Below, in pieces: positions 14,670 to 24,246 of a stretch of 41,844 bases of DNA. Both the position numbers and the translations under genes were made by a program. This DNA is from Hymenobacter jeollabukensis. Its GTDB lineage: Bacteria > Bacteroidota > Bacteroidia > Cytophagales > Hymenobacteraceae. Location: positions 1 to 41,844 of the forward strand of contig NZ_VAJM01000012.1 of NCBI RefSeq assembly GCF_005771675.1, read 5' to 3'. Each line of letters starts with the position of its first letter. Positions within the stretch are counted from its first letter, which is position 1. The notes below the pieces were generated by a model. That model was given only the letters and a program-made list of their open reading frames with translations, had not been told where the DNA came from and did not search any database.

Positions 14670-16580
14670 ATGAATCTGCTTTCTGGCGAAAATCTCTCTA
14701 AAAATTACGCGGACCGCTGGCTGTTTCGCGACCTGGGCTTCGGCCTGCAACAGGGGCAGCGCGTGGCGCTGGTCGGCATCAACGGGGCCGGCAAAACCAC
14801 CTTGCTGCGCATTCTGGCCGGCCTGGAGCAGCCCGATACCGGCCTGGTGTCGGTGCGCAAGGGCATCCGGGTGGCCTTTCTGGGGCAGCAGCCACAGTTC
14901 GACGAGGAGCTGACGGTGGAGCAAACCATCTTCGCCTCGCAGAACGACACGCTGGCCGCCATCCGCGACTACGAGCACGTGGTGAACGACCCGAACCACC
15001 GCTCCGACGATTTGCAGCGGGTGATGGAGCAGATGGATGCGCTCAACGCCTGGGACTACGAGGCGCAGGTCAAGCAGATTCTGGGCCGCCTGGGCATCCT
15101 CGGGCCGCTGCTCGACCGTCCGGTGCGGCAGCTTTCGGGCGGGCAGCGCAAGCGCGTGGCCCTGGCCCGGGTGCTCATCGAGGAGCCGGAGGTGCTGATT
15201 CTGGACGAACCGACCAACCACCTGGACCTGGACACCATCGAGTGGCTGGAAAACCGGCTGGCCTCCCCCACCCTCACCCTGCTGATGGTCACCCACGACC
15301 GGTACTTCCTGGACAAGGTGGCCAACGAAATCGTGGAGCTGGACCAGGGCCGGGTGCACCGCTACCAGGGCAACTACTCCTACTTCGTGGAGAAAAAGGC
15401 CGAGCGGGAGCAGATGGAAGTGGCCGAGGTGGAAAAAGCCCGCAACCTGCTCCGCAAGGAATTGGAGTGGATGCGCCGGCAGCCCCAGGCCCGCGGCACC
15501 AAGCAGAAGGCCCGCATCGACGCCTTTTATGAAACCCAGGAAAAGGCCAAAACCAAGATTGGCGGCCCCCAGCTGGAGCTGTCGGTGAAAACCACCCGGC
15601 AGGGCGGCAAAATCATCGAGGTGGAGCACCTGCACAAGCAATTCGGCGACAAAGTGGTGCTGGACGACTTCAGCTACGTGTTCAAGAAAAAGGACCGCAT
15701 CGGCCTCATCGGGCCGAACGGGGCGGGCAAGTCGACGCTGCTGAACATGCTCACCGGCAAGCTGCAGCCCGACTCGGGCACCGTGGACGCAGGCCAGACC
15801 ACCGTGTTCGGCTACTACACCCAGAACGAGCTGGAGTTCGACGAGACGCAGCGCGTTATCGACATCGTGAAGGAGGTGGCCGAGGTGGTGGAAATGGCGA
15901 ATGGCGACGTGGTGACGGCCTCGCAGTTCCTGCAGCACTTTCAGTTTCCGCCGGCCCAGCAGTACACGCTGGTAAGCAAGCTGAGCGGGGGCGAAAAGCG
16001 CCGCTTGCAGCTGCTGCGCGTGCTCATCAAGAATCCGAACTTTTTGATTCTGGACGAGCCGACCAACGACCTGGACATCATCACGCTGAACATCCTGGAG
16101 GACTTCCTGCTGAATTTCGCGGGCTGCCTGCTCATCGTGTCGCACGACCGGTACTTCATGGATGCGCTGGTGGAGCACGTGTTCGTGCTGGAGCCCGGCG
16201 GGCAGGTGCGGCAGTTCCCCGGCAACTACACCGACTACCGCGAGTGGCAGAAGGAGTATCAATCCGAGGAGTACGCCCGCGAACAGGCCCGCACGGCCAA
16301 GGCGGCGGCGGGCGTGGCCCCGTCGGCGGAGGTGAAGGCGGCGCCGGCCCCGGCCGGGCAGAAGCGCAAGGCCAGCTTCGCCGAGAAAAAGGAGTACGAG
16401 CAGCTCAGCAAGGACATCGAGCAGCTGGAAACCCGCAAGCAGCAGCTTATCACCCAGCTGAACTCGGGCAACGGCACGCACACCGAGCTGGCCGACTGGG
16501 CCGCCGAGCTGAAGCGCACCGACGCCGACCTGGATACGAAAGGGGAACGGTGGCTGGAGCTGGCCGACCTGGTCGACTAA
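14670..16580 (+). CDS. uup: ABC-F family ATPase, Uup type
   Basis: The product has 636 residues: two ABC ATPase domains joined by a linker, plus a C-terminal coiled coil, and no membrane segments. Domain 1 has Walker A GINGAGKTT (residues 36-44), signature LSGGQRKRVALA (about 154) and Walker B VLILDEPTNHLDL (about 173). The linker, about 240-290, is charged (EKAREQMEVAEVEKA-like, then QARGTKQKARIDAF). Domain 2 has GPNGAGKSTLL (about 347), LSGGEKRRLQLL (about 438) and FLILDEPTNDLDI (about 459). The last 70 residues (KKEYEQLSKDIEQLETRKQQ) are the Uup C-terminal DNA- or ribosome-binding coiled coil. ABC-F proteins act on the ribosome; Uup also influences precise excision of transposons and branched DNA. 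The start directly follows a -7 box. Confidence 0.93.
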   Translation: MNLLSGENLSKNYADRWLFRDLGFGLQQGQRVALVGINGAGKTTLLRILAGLEQPDTGLVSVRKGIRVAFLGQQPQFDEELTVEQTIFASQNDTLAAIRDYEHVVNDPNHRSDDLQRVMEQMDALNAWDYEAQVKQILGRLGILGPLLDRPVRQLSGGQRKRVALARVLIEEPEVLILDEPTNHLDLDTIEWLENRLASPTLTLLMVTHDRYFLDKVANEIVELDQGRVHRYQGNYSYFVEKKAEREQMEVAEVEKARNLLRKELEWMRRQPQARGTKQKARIDAFYETQEKAKTKIGGPQLELSVKTTRQGGKIIEVEHLHKQFGDKVVLDDFSYVFKKKDRIGLIGPNGAGKSTLLNMLTGKLQPDSGTVDAGQTTVFGYYTQNELEFDETQRVIDIVKEVAEVVEMANGDVVTASQFLQHFQFPPAQQYTLVSKLSGGEKRRLQLLRVLIKNPNFLILDEPTNDLDIITLNILEDFLLNFAGCLLIVSHDRYFMDALVEHVFVLEPGGQVRQFPGNYTDYREWQKEYQSEEYAREQARTAKAAAGVAPSAEVKAAPAPAGQKRKASFAEKKEYEQLSKDIEQLETRKQQLITQLNSGNGTHTELADWAAELKRTDADLDTKGERWLELADLVD

Positions 16581-16604
16581 GCGGCACGAATTCGCCGGAT
16601 TCTA

Positions 16605-16640
16605 CACGAAGGCCCGGGGCTTAGGCTCCGGGCCTTCGTG
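16605..16640 (+). terminator. Terminator-like hairpin after uup
   Basis: A perfect 13-bp inverted repeat (CACGAAGGCCCGG at 16605-16617 with 16628-16640) and a 10-nt loop, followed by cGTTTTG on the plus strand. It starts 24 bases past the stop codon. Confidence 0.75.
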
Positions 16641-16850
16641 CGTTTTGGGGCCACGGCAGCCCGAAGCTTTGAAAGCCAAAATCAGCCCCAGCAGCCCGAA
16701 TGATGCGTTTTCGGATCGATGCCAGCCGGCTGCCAGGGCCTGTCCGAAATTTTTCACCCGGTTCCGTGCTACTTTTTCTGCTTTTCTGCATCCATTTCTC
16801 AGGCTCCGCCGCTCCGCTCGCACTACTCCACCACCGAAAACACCTTAGCT

Positions 16851-18089
16851 ATGAAACAGCCCAACCTCGACCAGTGGACCACTGGCTTCGCGCTGGTGGC
16901 TTTTCTCGGCCTGTTCGTGGCCCCGCTGCTCTACCTGCAAGCCGGCCGGCGGCACACCCCGGTGGGCTACGTGGCGGCCATCCTGACCTTGTTTTCGCTG
17001 ACGCTGCTCTATTACGTGCTGTGGTGGAGCGGCTACCTGCAATACTTCCCCTACCTCAACGGCGGCGTGGAACTGTTCACCCTGCTGTTCGGGCCGCTGT
17101 TTTACCTCTACCTGCGCCGGCTGGCCGCTCCGGCCGGGCAAGGACCGGCCAGCCGGGCGCACTGGCTGCCGTTCGCCGTCGGCACGTTGCTCAGCCTGCC
17201 CTGGCTGCTGACGCCGCCCCTGCAGCGGCCGCAACTGGTGCGGAGCGGCAGATTCTTCGCCCTGTTTCATCAGGCGCTGCCCTGGCTGGCCCTGGCGCTG
17301 CTGCTGGGCTACGGCGGGGCGCTGCTGCGGCTGCGGCCGGCTTTCGGCGCGGGGCACCCGGCGGCGCGCTGGGCCCGCTGGCTCACGACCTGCTACTGGG
17401 GCTTCGTGCTGGCCAACGGCTCGTACTACGTGTTGGTGCAGCTGCCTTTCTTCTCGCGCAGCTGGGACTACGCCATTTCCCTGGCCATGTCGGCCTTCAT
17501 CTTCCTGGTGGCCGTGCTGGCCTTCGTGCAGCCGCAGGTATTTCAGCCGGTGGCCGAACCGGCCCAACCGGTCCAGGCAGCTCTTGATACTCCGGCAACC
17601 GAGGCCGCTGATCTGGTAGCCGCCAACGCTACCGAGGAAGAAACCCCGCCGACCGAGCCGGCGCGCTATCAGCACTCGGGGCTGCCGCCGCGCGTGGCCC
17701 AGGAGCAGGCCCGGCGGCTGCAGCAGCTGATGCAGCAGGAGCGGCTGTACCGCCGCCCGGAGCTGCGCCTCGATACGCTGGCCGAGCACCTGGGCCTGAG
17801 CCGGCACCACCTCTCGCAGGTGCTCAACGAGCAGCTCGGCCTGAACTTCTTCGAGTACCTCAACGCCCTGCGCGTGGCCGAGGCCCAGGAGCTGCTGCGC
17901 GCCACCTCGCGCCGGCAGCGCAACATCATCGAGGTGGCGTACGCGGTGGGCTTTAACAACAAAGTTTCTTTCAACAAGGCCTTCAAGCAGGCTACTGGCC
18001 TTACCCCCAGCGAGTTTCGTCAGCAGCTGACAGTTAACACCGATGGGGATTTACCTTTTCCGCTGACGTCCGGGCTGGAAAAAGGATAA
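16851..18089 (+). CDS. Membrane-anchored AraC-family transcriptional regulator
   Basis: The product has 412 residues. The N-terminal half (residues about 10-225) has about seven hydrophobic segments (FALVAFLGLFVAPLLYL, AAILTLFSLTLLYYVLW, LFTLLFGPLFYLYL, WLALALLLGYGGALLRL, ISLAMSAFIFLVAVLAFV), then an acidic linker. Residues about 300-405 are an AraC/XylS double helix-turn-helix (LRLDTLAEHLGLSRHHLSQV; VAYAVGFNNKVSFNKAFKQ; GLTPSEFRQQ). This 7TM-like plus AraC architecture is common in Bacteroidota and probably couples a membrane signal to transcription. It lies 516 bases upstream of susC in the same direction, so control of that pair is plausible but inferred. The start at 16851 is chosen because the membrane domain begins there; the frame upstream is not convincing. 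Confidence 0.88.
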   Translation: MKQPNLDQWTTGFALVAFLGLFVAPLLYLQAGRRHTPVGYVAAILTLFSLTLLYYVLWWSGYLQYFPYLNGGVELFTLLFGPLFYLYLRRLAAPAGQGPASRAHWLPFAVGTLLSLPWLLTPPLQRPQLVRSGRFFALFHQALPWLALALLLGYGGALLRLRPAFGAGHPAARWARWLTTCYWGFVLANGSYYVLVQLPFFSRSWDYAISLAMSAFIFLVAVLAFVQPQVFQPVAEPAQPVQAALDTPATEAADLVAANATEEETPPTEPARYQHSGLPPRVAQEQARRLQQLMQQERLYRRPELRLDTLAEHLGLSRHHLSQVLNEQLGLNFFEYLNALRVAEAQELLRATSRRQRNIIEVAYAVGFNNKVSFNKAFKQATGLTPSEFRQQLTVNTDGDLPFPLTSGLEKG

Positions 18090-18605
18090 GGTTTATCGGG
18101 CTTTACTCGGCGGGGCATATGGTCGGAGTCCTTGGGACAGACCAACTCTCCGCCTTATGCCACATCTGCCTACTCAACTGCCGGCAAGGTTTCCGCCCGA
18201 AACCCGACCGGCTGCTCCTACCCTTTCCGCTCCGCTTCCGCCTTGGCCTCGTCGCGCCGAGGGCTGGCCGTGCCTTGCCGCTTCGCGCCGATGCCGGCGG
18301 CTGATGCGGACTGCTATGCCTTGAGCACCTGATTCCTCTCTGACTTCTTCGCCCCGGTACGCCGGGGCCTGTGGCAAAGCGGCGGGCTGAACCTGCCGGA
18401 CCCCACGGCCGGGGTTGCAAACCCGGTCGTGCGCGAAAGTTTCCGCTTGGTGAGTGGGCGGAAACCCGGCCCCGGCGCAGAGCTGCGGGCCTCGTCCGGC
18501 GGGTTTGGCCCGCTGCCCCAGCCCTTTCCGCGCCGCCCTTGGGCCACTCTTTGGCCGCGCAACTCAGTCCAACTCTCACCTTCTAACACCCACACAACCT
18601 GCGTT
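18090..18605. other. Long leader or regulatory region upstream of susC
   Basis: 516 bases with no credible gene. It holds a tight hairpin at 18351-18368 (GCCCCGG, loop TACG, CCGGGGC) and a weaker inverted repeat at 18439-18446 with 18458-18465 (GTTTCCGC). No TAnnTTTG box was found. It may be a structured 5' leader of susC or a binding region for the AraC-type regulator. Confidence 0.35.
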
Positions 18606-21600
18606 ATGAAACGAACCTTACTTTTATTCGGCCTGCCGCTCGTGCTCCTCGCGGAGCCCGCGGCGGCCCAGAGCCGCACCGTGTCGGGCCGCGTGACGGA
18701 CCGCGGCAACGGCCAGGGCCTGCCCGGCGCCACGGTGCTGCTGAAAGGCACTACTACCGGCGCTTCTACCAATGCCGAGGGCACGTTTTCGCTGACGGTG
18801 CCGGCCGAGGGCGGCACCCTGGTCATCAGCTCCATCGGCTACGCCACCATCGAGCAGGTCATCGGCTCGCAGTCGACCATCAACGTGGCCCTGGCGGCCG
18901 GCACCGAGCAGCTGAGCGAGGTGGTGGTGACGGCCCTGGGCATCGAGCGGGAGCGAAAAAGCCTGGGCTACGCGGTGGAAACCCTGGAAAACAAGGACAT
19001 CACCCGGGCCAGTGAGCCCAACCTCGTGCGCTCCTTGCAGGGCCGCGTGGCGGGTGTGCAGGTGTCGTCGGCCTCGGGCGGGGCGGGCGGGGCCACGCGC
19101 ATCGTCATTCGCGGGGCGCAGTCGTTTACCGGCGACAACCAGCCGATTTACGTGGTCGACGGCAACGTCATCAGCAACAACGCGGTGACCAACCTGAGCA
19201 CGGCCGCCCCGCGCGGCAACGGCGACGACCTCAACAACGGCGTGGACCTGCCCAACCGCGCGGCCGACATCGACCCGAACAACGTGGAGTCGATAACGGT
19301 GCTCAAAGGGCCGGCGGCAGCGGCGCTGTACGGGGCACGGGCGGCTTCGGGGGCCATCATCATCACCACCAAGAAGGGCGCGGGGCTGAAGGGCCGCTCC
19401 CAGATTGCGGTAACCAGCGCCGTGACGCTGGACCGGGTGAACCGCCTGCCCAAGTTCCAGAACACCTACGGCTCGGGTTCCGACGGCGTGTACGACCCGC
19501 AGAACAACGTGAGCTGGGGCCCGCGCATGGACGGCCGCCTGGTGCCCGACTGGCGCACCTACACCCTGGCCGACCCCAACGCGACGGTGGTCGACTCCAT
19601 TCCGCTCACGCCCAAGCCCGACAACGTGCGGGACTTCTTCGAGACGGGCGTGACGACCAACAACGCGGTGTCGTTTTCGGGCTCGAATCAGAGCTCGAAC
19701 TTCTACGTGTCCTTGGCCGACGTGCGGACCAAGTCGTTTATTCCGAACACCACCTACAAGCGCACCAGCGTGAGCCTCAGCGGCGGCACGCAGCTCTTTA
19801 ACAAGGTCACGACCAGCGCCACCTTGACCTACGTGAAGTCGGGCGGGGACCGGGGCGTGCAGGGCCAGTCGCGCTCCAACATCCTGCAGACCATCTACAA
19901 CACCCCGCGCGACATCGTGCTGACCGACCAGAAAAACTACAACGACCCGCGCTACGACCTGACGGGCTACTACCTGGCCGGCTTCCGCAACAACCCTTAC
20001 TTCCTGCTCGACAAAAACCTGCTCACCGACGACGTGGACCGGCTGCTGGGCACGGCCACGGTGAGCTACGACCCGCTGGAGTGGCTGAACCTGACCTTCC
20101 GGCAGGGCGTGGACGTGTTTACCGACCGGCGCAAGCAGACCATTTCCCAGGGCACCATCAACAACCTGACCGGGCGCTACCTGGAAGACAACAACTTCGG
20201 CCGCAACCTGACCACCGACGCGCTGGTGAACGTGACGCGGCGCTTCGGCGAGGATTTCACCCTGAAGGGCGTGTTCGGCACCAACTACCAGGAGCAGCTG
20301 ACCTCGCGCAGCGTGGCCGACGGCGTGGGGCTGGTCATTCCCGATTTCTACGACCTGAGCAATACCAGCGTGGTGACAAACACCAAGGTGGACACCAAAC
20401 AGCGCATTCTGGGCCTGTTTGCCGACGTGCAGCTGGCCTACCGCGACTACCTGTTTCTGGGCCTGACCGGGCGCAACGACTGGACCTCGACCCTGCCCCG
20501 CGCCACGCGCAGCTTCTTCTACCCCAGCGCCAACGTGGGCTTCGTCTTCACCGACGCGTTCAAGCTGCAAAGCAACTACCTGAGCTTCGGCAAGCTGCGG
20601 GCCAACGTGGCCTCGGTGGGCAAGCCGCCAATTCCTTACCAGATCGACCCGGTATTTGTGCGCAGCACCGTCGACAACGGCTTTCAGGCGCAGTACGTGT
20701 TTCCCTTGCAGAGCGTGCCGGGCTTCCGGGTGGGCAACGTGCTGGGCAACCCACGGCTGAAGTCGGAGCTGACCACGGCCTACGAGGGCGGGCTGGAAAT
20801 GCGCTTTTTCCAGAACCGGCTCGGGTTTGACCTGACCTACTACAAGTCCGTCAGCAAGGACATCATCGTGAACGTGCCGGTGCCGGGTCCCTCGGGCTTC
20901 ACCGCCCAGACGGCCAACGCGGGCACCATGGAAAACCGCGGCGTGGAGCTGGCCCTGAACGCGACGCCGGTGCAGCTCAAGAATGGCTTCACCTGGGACC
21001 TGAACTTCACCTTCACCCGCAACCGCAACCGCGTGACCGAAGTGACCAACGTGACGCCCAACATCGGCGTGGGCGGCCTCGGCTCGGTGGCGCTGGAAGC
21101 CCGCGTGGGGCAGCCCTACGGCAGCTTCTTCGGCACCAAAATGCTGCGCGACGGGGAAGGCCGCGTGGTCATCGACCCGGTATCGGGCTTCCCGCGCCTT
21201 GACCCGGTACTGACCACTCTGGGCAACATCCAGCCCAAGTTCCTGGCCGGGGCCGGCACCACGCTCAGCTACAAGGGCCTGGCGCTGAACGTGCTCTTCG
21301 ACACCAAGCAGGGCGGCAAGTTCTTCTCCAACACCATCAATACCCTGCAGTTTGCCGGGGCGCTGAAGGAAACCACCGCCCACGACCGGCAGCCCTTCCT
21401 CTACCCGAACTCCGTCATACCGAACCCCGACGGCTCGGGCAGCTTCGTGCCGAACACCACGGTGCTGACCGACGGCGGCTTTAACTACTGGCGGCAGGTG
21501 TCGACGGCGGGCGAAAACACGCTGTTTGACGCCTCCTACATCAAGTTGCGCGAGGCTTCGCTGAGCTACGCGCTGCCGGCCACGCTGGTGAGCAAGGTGA

Positions 21601-21779
21601 AGCTGACGGGCATTCAGTTCTCGCTGATCGGCCGCAACCTAGCCCTGTGGACGCCCGATTCGCAACCGCACGTCGACCCGGAGGTCAGCTCCCTGGGCTC
21701 GGGCAACAACCAGGGCTATGAGTTTTACGCCTACCCGAGCACCCGCTCCTACGGGGCCAGCCTGCGCCTGACGCTCTAA
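18606..21779 (+). CDS. SusC/RagA-family TonB-linked outer membrane transporter
   Basis: The product has 1057 residues. The signal peptide (residues 1-22, ending AAAQS) is followed by the carboxypeptidase-D regulatory-like domain (TVSGRVTDRGNGQGLPGATV, about 24-100), the SusC signature near LSEVVVTALGIERERKSLGY, the plug domain (SLQGRVAGVQVSSASGG, IVIRGAQSF, PIYVVDGNVI, ITVLKGPAAAALYG), and a 22-strand barrel ending RSYGASLRLTL. It would import a ligand, usually an oligosaccharide or peptide, across the outer membrane with TonB energy and a SusD partner. The substrate cannot be read, since no hydrolase is adjacent. The start is at 18606 rather than an upstream in-frame ATG at 18429, because the signal peptide begins there. 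susD starts 25 bases downstream. Confidence 0.95.
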   Translation: MKRTLLLFGLPLVLLAEPAAAQSRTVSGRVTDRGNGQGLPGATVLLKGTTTGASTNAEGTFSLTVPAEGGTLVISSIGYATIEQVIGSQSTINVALAAGTEQLSEVVVTALGIERERKSLGYAVETLENKDITRASEPNLVRSLQGRVAGVQVSSASGGAGGATRIVIRGAQSFTGDNQPIYVVDGNVISNNAVTNLSTAAPRGNGDDLNNGVDLPNRAADIDPNNVESITVLKGPAAAALYGARAASGAIIITTKKGAGLKGRSQIAVTSAVTLDRVNRLPKFQNTYGSGSDGVYDPQNNVSWGPRMDGRLVPDWRTYTLADPNATVVDSIPLTPKPDNVRDFFETGVTTNNAVSFSGSNQSSNFYVSLADVRTKSFIPNTTYKRTSVSLSGGTQLFNKVTTSATLTYVKSGGDRGVQGQSRSNILQTIYNTPRDIVLTDQKNYNDPRYDLTGYYLAGFRNNPYFLLDKNLLTDDVDRLLGTATVSYDPLEWLNLTFRQGVDVFTDRRKQTISQGTINNLTGRYLEDNNFGRNLTTDALVNVTRRFGEDFTLKGVFGTNYQEQLTSRSVADGVGLVIPDFYDLSNTSVVTNTKVDTKQRILGLFADVQLAYRDYLFLGLTGRNDWTSTLPRATRSFFYPSANVGFVFTDAFKLQSNYLSFGKLRANVASVGKPPIPYQIDPVFVRSTVDNGFQAQYVFPLQSVPGFRVGNVLGNPRLKSELTTAYEGGLEMRFFQNRLGFDLTYYKSVSKDIIVNVPVPGPSGFTAQTANAGTMENRGVELALNATPVQLKNGFTWDLNFTFTRNRNRVTEVTNVTPNIGVGGLGSVALEARVGQPYGSFFGTKMLRDGEGRVVIDPVSGFPRLDPVLTTLGNIQPKFLAGAGTTLSYKGLALNVLFDTKQGGKFFSNTINTLQFAGALKETTAHDRQPFLYPNSVIPNPDGSGSFVPNTTVLTDGGFNYWRQVSTAGENTLFDASYIKLREASLSYALPATLVSKVKLTGIQFSLIGRNLALWTPDSQPHVDPEVSSLGSGNNQGYEFYAYPSTRSYGASLRLTL

Positions 21780-21804
21780 CCCACTCACCGCAACTATTAC
21801 GGAC

Positions 21805-23397
21805 ATGAAAACCAACCTCATCCGACTCGGGGCGGTGCTGGGCCTGCTGCTGAGCGGCACGGCCTGCGAGAAAGACTTCCTCGACATCAACAAGGACCCC
21901 AACAACCCCACCACCGCCGACATCAACCTGGTGTTGCCCTCGGGGCAGGCCACGGCCAGCTTCATCATCGGCGGACAGTACAACGTGGTGGGCGAAATCC
22001 TGGCTCAGCACCTGGGCATTGCGCAGGGCGGCAACCAGTACCGCGCCTGGGACCAGTTCAGCATCCCCACCAGCACCTTCGACGGGCGCGAGTTTTCGGG
22101 CGGGCTCTACGCCGGGGCGCTGGAGGATTTTCAGTACGTCATCAACGCCGGCACGCCGGCCAATGAGTGGCGCATGGTGGGCATTGCCAAGATTCTGAAG
22201 GCTCACAGCTACCAGGTCATCACCGATCTGTACGGCGACGTGCCGTTCTCGGAAGCCCTGCAGGGCTCGGCCAACCTCACGCCCAAGTACGACCGGCAGC
22301 AGGATATCTACGCCGGCCTGCAGGCCCTGCTCGACGAGGGCATTGCCGACATCGGCAAGCAGCAGGGCCGCTTCCCCGGCACCGCCGACATGAACTACCG
22401 CGCCGCCTCGGAGGCCGACATGCAGAAGTGGGTGCGCCTGGCCAACACCCTCAAGCTGCGCCTCTACCTGCGCCTGACGGAAGTAGACGCCGCGGGCGCC
22501 CGCGCCGGCATTCAGGCCCTGTACGCCCGCAACGCCGGCGCCACCGACTTCAACTTCATGCGCACGGCCGACAGCTACCAGTTCAACAACGGCACGGCCA
22601 CCAACTCGGAAAACCCCTTCTACCAGACCAACTTCCGCCTGCAAAACAACCTGGCCGTCAGCAGCAATATCGGCGACACCCTGGTGCGCTACCAGGACCC
22701 GCGCCTGCCCGTCTACGCCCTCGACGCCGACCTGACGACCACGCCGCAGGAGTTCCTGTTTGTGCGCCCGGGCCAGAACGCGCCCTACCCGAACAATTTC
22801 ACCACCAGCAGCGGCGCGCCGGCCGTGCGCCTGTCTTTCCCCGGCACCTTCTTTATCGGGCAGGCCTTCACCAACGTCAACCGCGCCGGCAGCTCCTTCC
22901 CCGGCATTTCGGCCACCGACGCGCCGGCCAAATCCCGCCCCACGCTGCTGCTGACCTATGAGGAAAGCCAGCTGCTGCGGGCCGAAGCGGCCGTGCGCGG
23001 CTGGGCCCCGGCCGCCGAAAACGCCCAGACGCTCTACGAAACCGGCGTGCGGGCCGCCCTCACCCGCTACGGCATCAGCACGGCCGATGCCACCACCTAC
23101 CTGGCCCGTCCGCAGGTGAGCTGGGCGGCGGCCGGCACCACGGCCCTGAAGCTGCGCAACGTGGCGGTACAGAAGTGGCTGTCCTTTTTCGCCACCAACG
23201 GCGCCGAGGCTTGGACGGAAGTGCGCCGCAGCAACCAGCCCAGCCTGCGGGCCCCGCTGGTAAACCTGCTCGGCGGCGGCCGCTTCGTGAAGCGCCTGCC
23301 CTACCCCGACTCGGAGCTGCAGCGCAACCCGCGCATCACCGAAACCGGCCTTTCCCCCGGCGACGTGACCACGCCGGTGTGGTGGGACGTAAACTAG
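21805..23397 (+). CDS. SusD/RagB-family outer membrane nutrient-binding lipoprotein
   Basis: The product has 530 residues. The lipobox LLLSGTAC puts the lipidated cysteine at residue 21, and the family opening EKDFLDINKDPNNPTTAD follows. TPR-like helices of the SusD superhelix are visible (VGIAKILKAHSYQVITDLYG, then DVPFSEALQG; YDRQQDIYAGLQALLDEGI; MQKWVRLANTLKLRLYLRL; YEESQLLRAEAAVRGW). This resembles the SusD-like_2 subgroup, which tends to accompany transporters for non-glycan ligands, but I cannot settle that. It forms a lid over the SusC barrel on the cell surface. It is transcriptionally coupled to susC, with a 25-base gap. Confidence 0.94.
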   Translation: MKTNLIRLGAVLGLLLSGTACEKDFLDINKDPNNPTTADINLVLPSGQATASFIIGGQYNVVGEILAQHLGIAQGGNQYRAWDQFSIPTSTFDGREFSGGLYAGALEDFQYVINAGTPANEWRMVGIAKILKAHSYQVITDLYGDVPFSEALQGSANLTPKYDRQQDIYAGLQALLDEGIADIGKQQGRFPGTADMNYRAASEADMQKWVRLANTLKLRLYLRLTEVDAAGARAGIQALYARNAGATDFNFMRTADSYQFNNGTATNSENPFYQTNFRLQNNLAVSSNIGDTLVRYQDPRLPVYALDADLTTTPQEFLFVRPGQNAPYPNNFTTSSGAPAVRLSFPGTFFIGQAFTNVNRAGSSFPGISATDAPAKSRPTLLLTYEESQLLRAEAAVRGWAPAAENAQTLYETGVRAALTRYGISTADATTYLARPQVSWAAAGTTALKLRNVAVQKWLSFFATNGAEAWTEVRRSNQPSLRAPLVNLLGGGRFVKRLPYPDSELQRNPRITETGLSPGDVTTPVWWDVN

Positions 23398-23478
23398 CTC
23401 CGCTTCGCGCATTGGTTGTTGTGCTCGACAGCCTCGGTCCTCGCCGGCCGGGGCTGTTTGGCGCTTACCGGAAAGACC

Positions 23479-23510
23479 AACCCGCTGCCGCCTGAACGGC
23501 CGTGCGGGTT
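23479..23510 (+). terminator. Possible terminator hairpin after susD
   Basis: Inverted repeat AACCCGC (23479-23485) with GCGGGTT (23504-23510), loop 18 nt containing the palindrome ACGGCCGT. There is no T tract, so this is weak. Confidence 0.3.
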
Positions 23511-23647
23511 GTAGCGCCCCAAACACTACTTTCAGCCGCCGGGCCGGGCATGCAGCCCCGCGGGCCGGGCTTCGTCAGTAGGGCGCCCTGGCTCGATGCT
23601 GAGCCCGCGCTTCGTTCACCATTCCCAACCCTACCTTTCCAAACCCC

Positions 23648-24175
23648 ATGAAAAACCCCGTTTCCCTGCTGCGCCTCTGCGCCGTGCTGCTCATGTCGCT
23701 GCTGTTCGTCGGCGCGGCCCAGGCCCAGGATGCCGCCCCCAAACCCAGCCCGGCCGCCACGGCCACCGGTAAGGCCGGCAAAGCCAACGTGACCGTGAAA
23801 TACAGCTCGCCCGCCGTGAAGGGCCGCACCATCTGGGGCGGACTGGAGCCCTACGGCAAGGTGTGGCGCGCCGGGGCCAACGAAGCCACCACCGTCACCT
23901 TCGACCAGCCCGTAACGGTGGAAGGCAAAGCCCTGCCGGCCGGCACCTACGCCTTCTTCGTCATCCCGATGGAAAAAGAAGCCTGGACGGTTATTTTCAA
24001 CAAGACGGCCAACCAGTGGGGTGCCTTCAAGTACGATGAAAAGCAGGACGCCCTGCACGCTTCCGTCAAGCCCCGCAAAGCCGCCAGCCTGAACGAGCGG
24101 CTCACCTACACCGTGGAAAGCCCCGGCCTGGTGCTGCGTTGGGAAAACATCGAGCTGCCGGTAAGCATCAAGTAA
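23648..24175 (+). CDS. DUF2911 domain exported protein
   Basis: The product has 175 residues. A signal peptide ends in GAAQAQD (about residue 27). The body matches DUF2911: VTVKYSSPAVKGRTIWGGLE, PYGKVWRAGANEATTVTF, LPAGTYAFFVIP, WTVIFNKTANQWGAF and VESPGLVLRWENIELPVSI. The family is common in Bacteroidota, predicted periplasmic or outer-membrane associated, and of unknown function. A TACCTTTC sequence close to the -7 consensus lies eight bases before the ATG, suggesting its own promoter. The gene is monocistronic and ends at the terminator 24186-24232. Confidence 0.9.
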   Translation: MKNPVSLLRLCAVLLMSLLFVGAAQAQDAAPKPSPAATATGKAGKANVTVKYSSPAVKGRTIWGGLEPYGKVWRAGANEATTVTFDQPVTVEGKALPAGTYAFFVIPMEKEAWTVIFNKTANQWGAFKYDEKQDALHASVKPRKAASLNERLTYTVESPGLVLRWENIELPVSIK

Positions 24176-24185
24176 GCTTCCCCGG

Positions 24186-24232
24186 CACGTAAAAAGCCCC
24201 GCTGGAACATTTCCGGCGGGGCTTTTTACGTG
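24186..24232. terminator. Bidirectional terminator between convergent genes
   Basis: A perfect 17-bp arm (CACGTAAAAAGCCCCGC at 24186-24202, with its complement ending at 24232). On both strands the GC stem is followed by TTTTTACGTG, so it serves both the DUF2911 gene and the minus-strand lipoprotein gene. Confidence 0.93.
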
Positions 24233-24246
24233 GCTGAAGCATACGA

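Noticed and set aside
18090-18605. Small open frames in the region upstream of susC
   Set aside because: They are Arg/Pro/Ala-rich in several frames, with no family motif and no consistent coding bias.
18624-21383. Minus-strand open frame of about 919 codons opposite susC
   Set aside because: susC is certain by motifs. The antisense product is His/Val/Ala-rich and featureless, as are similar frames opposite uup, csgG and the gene at 31629-33782.
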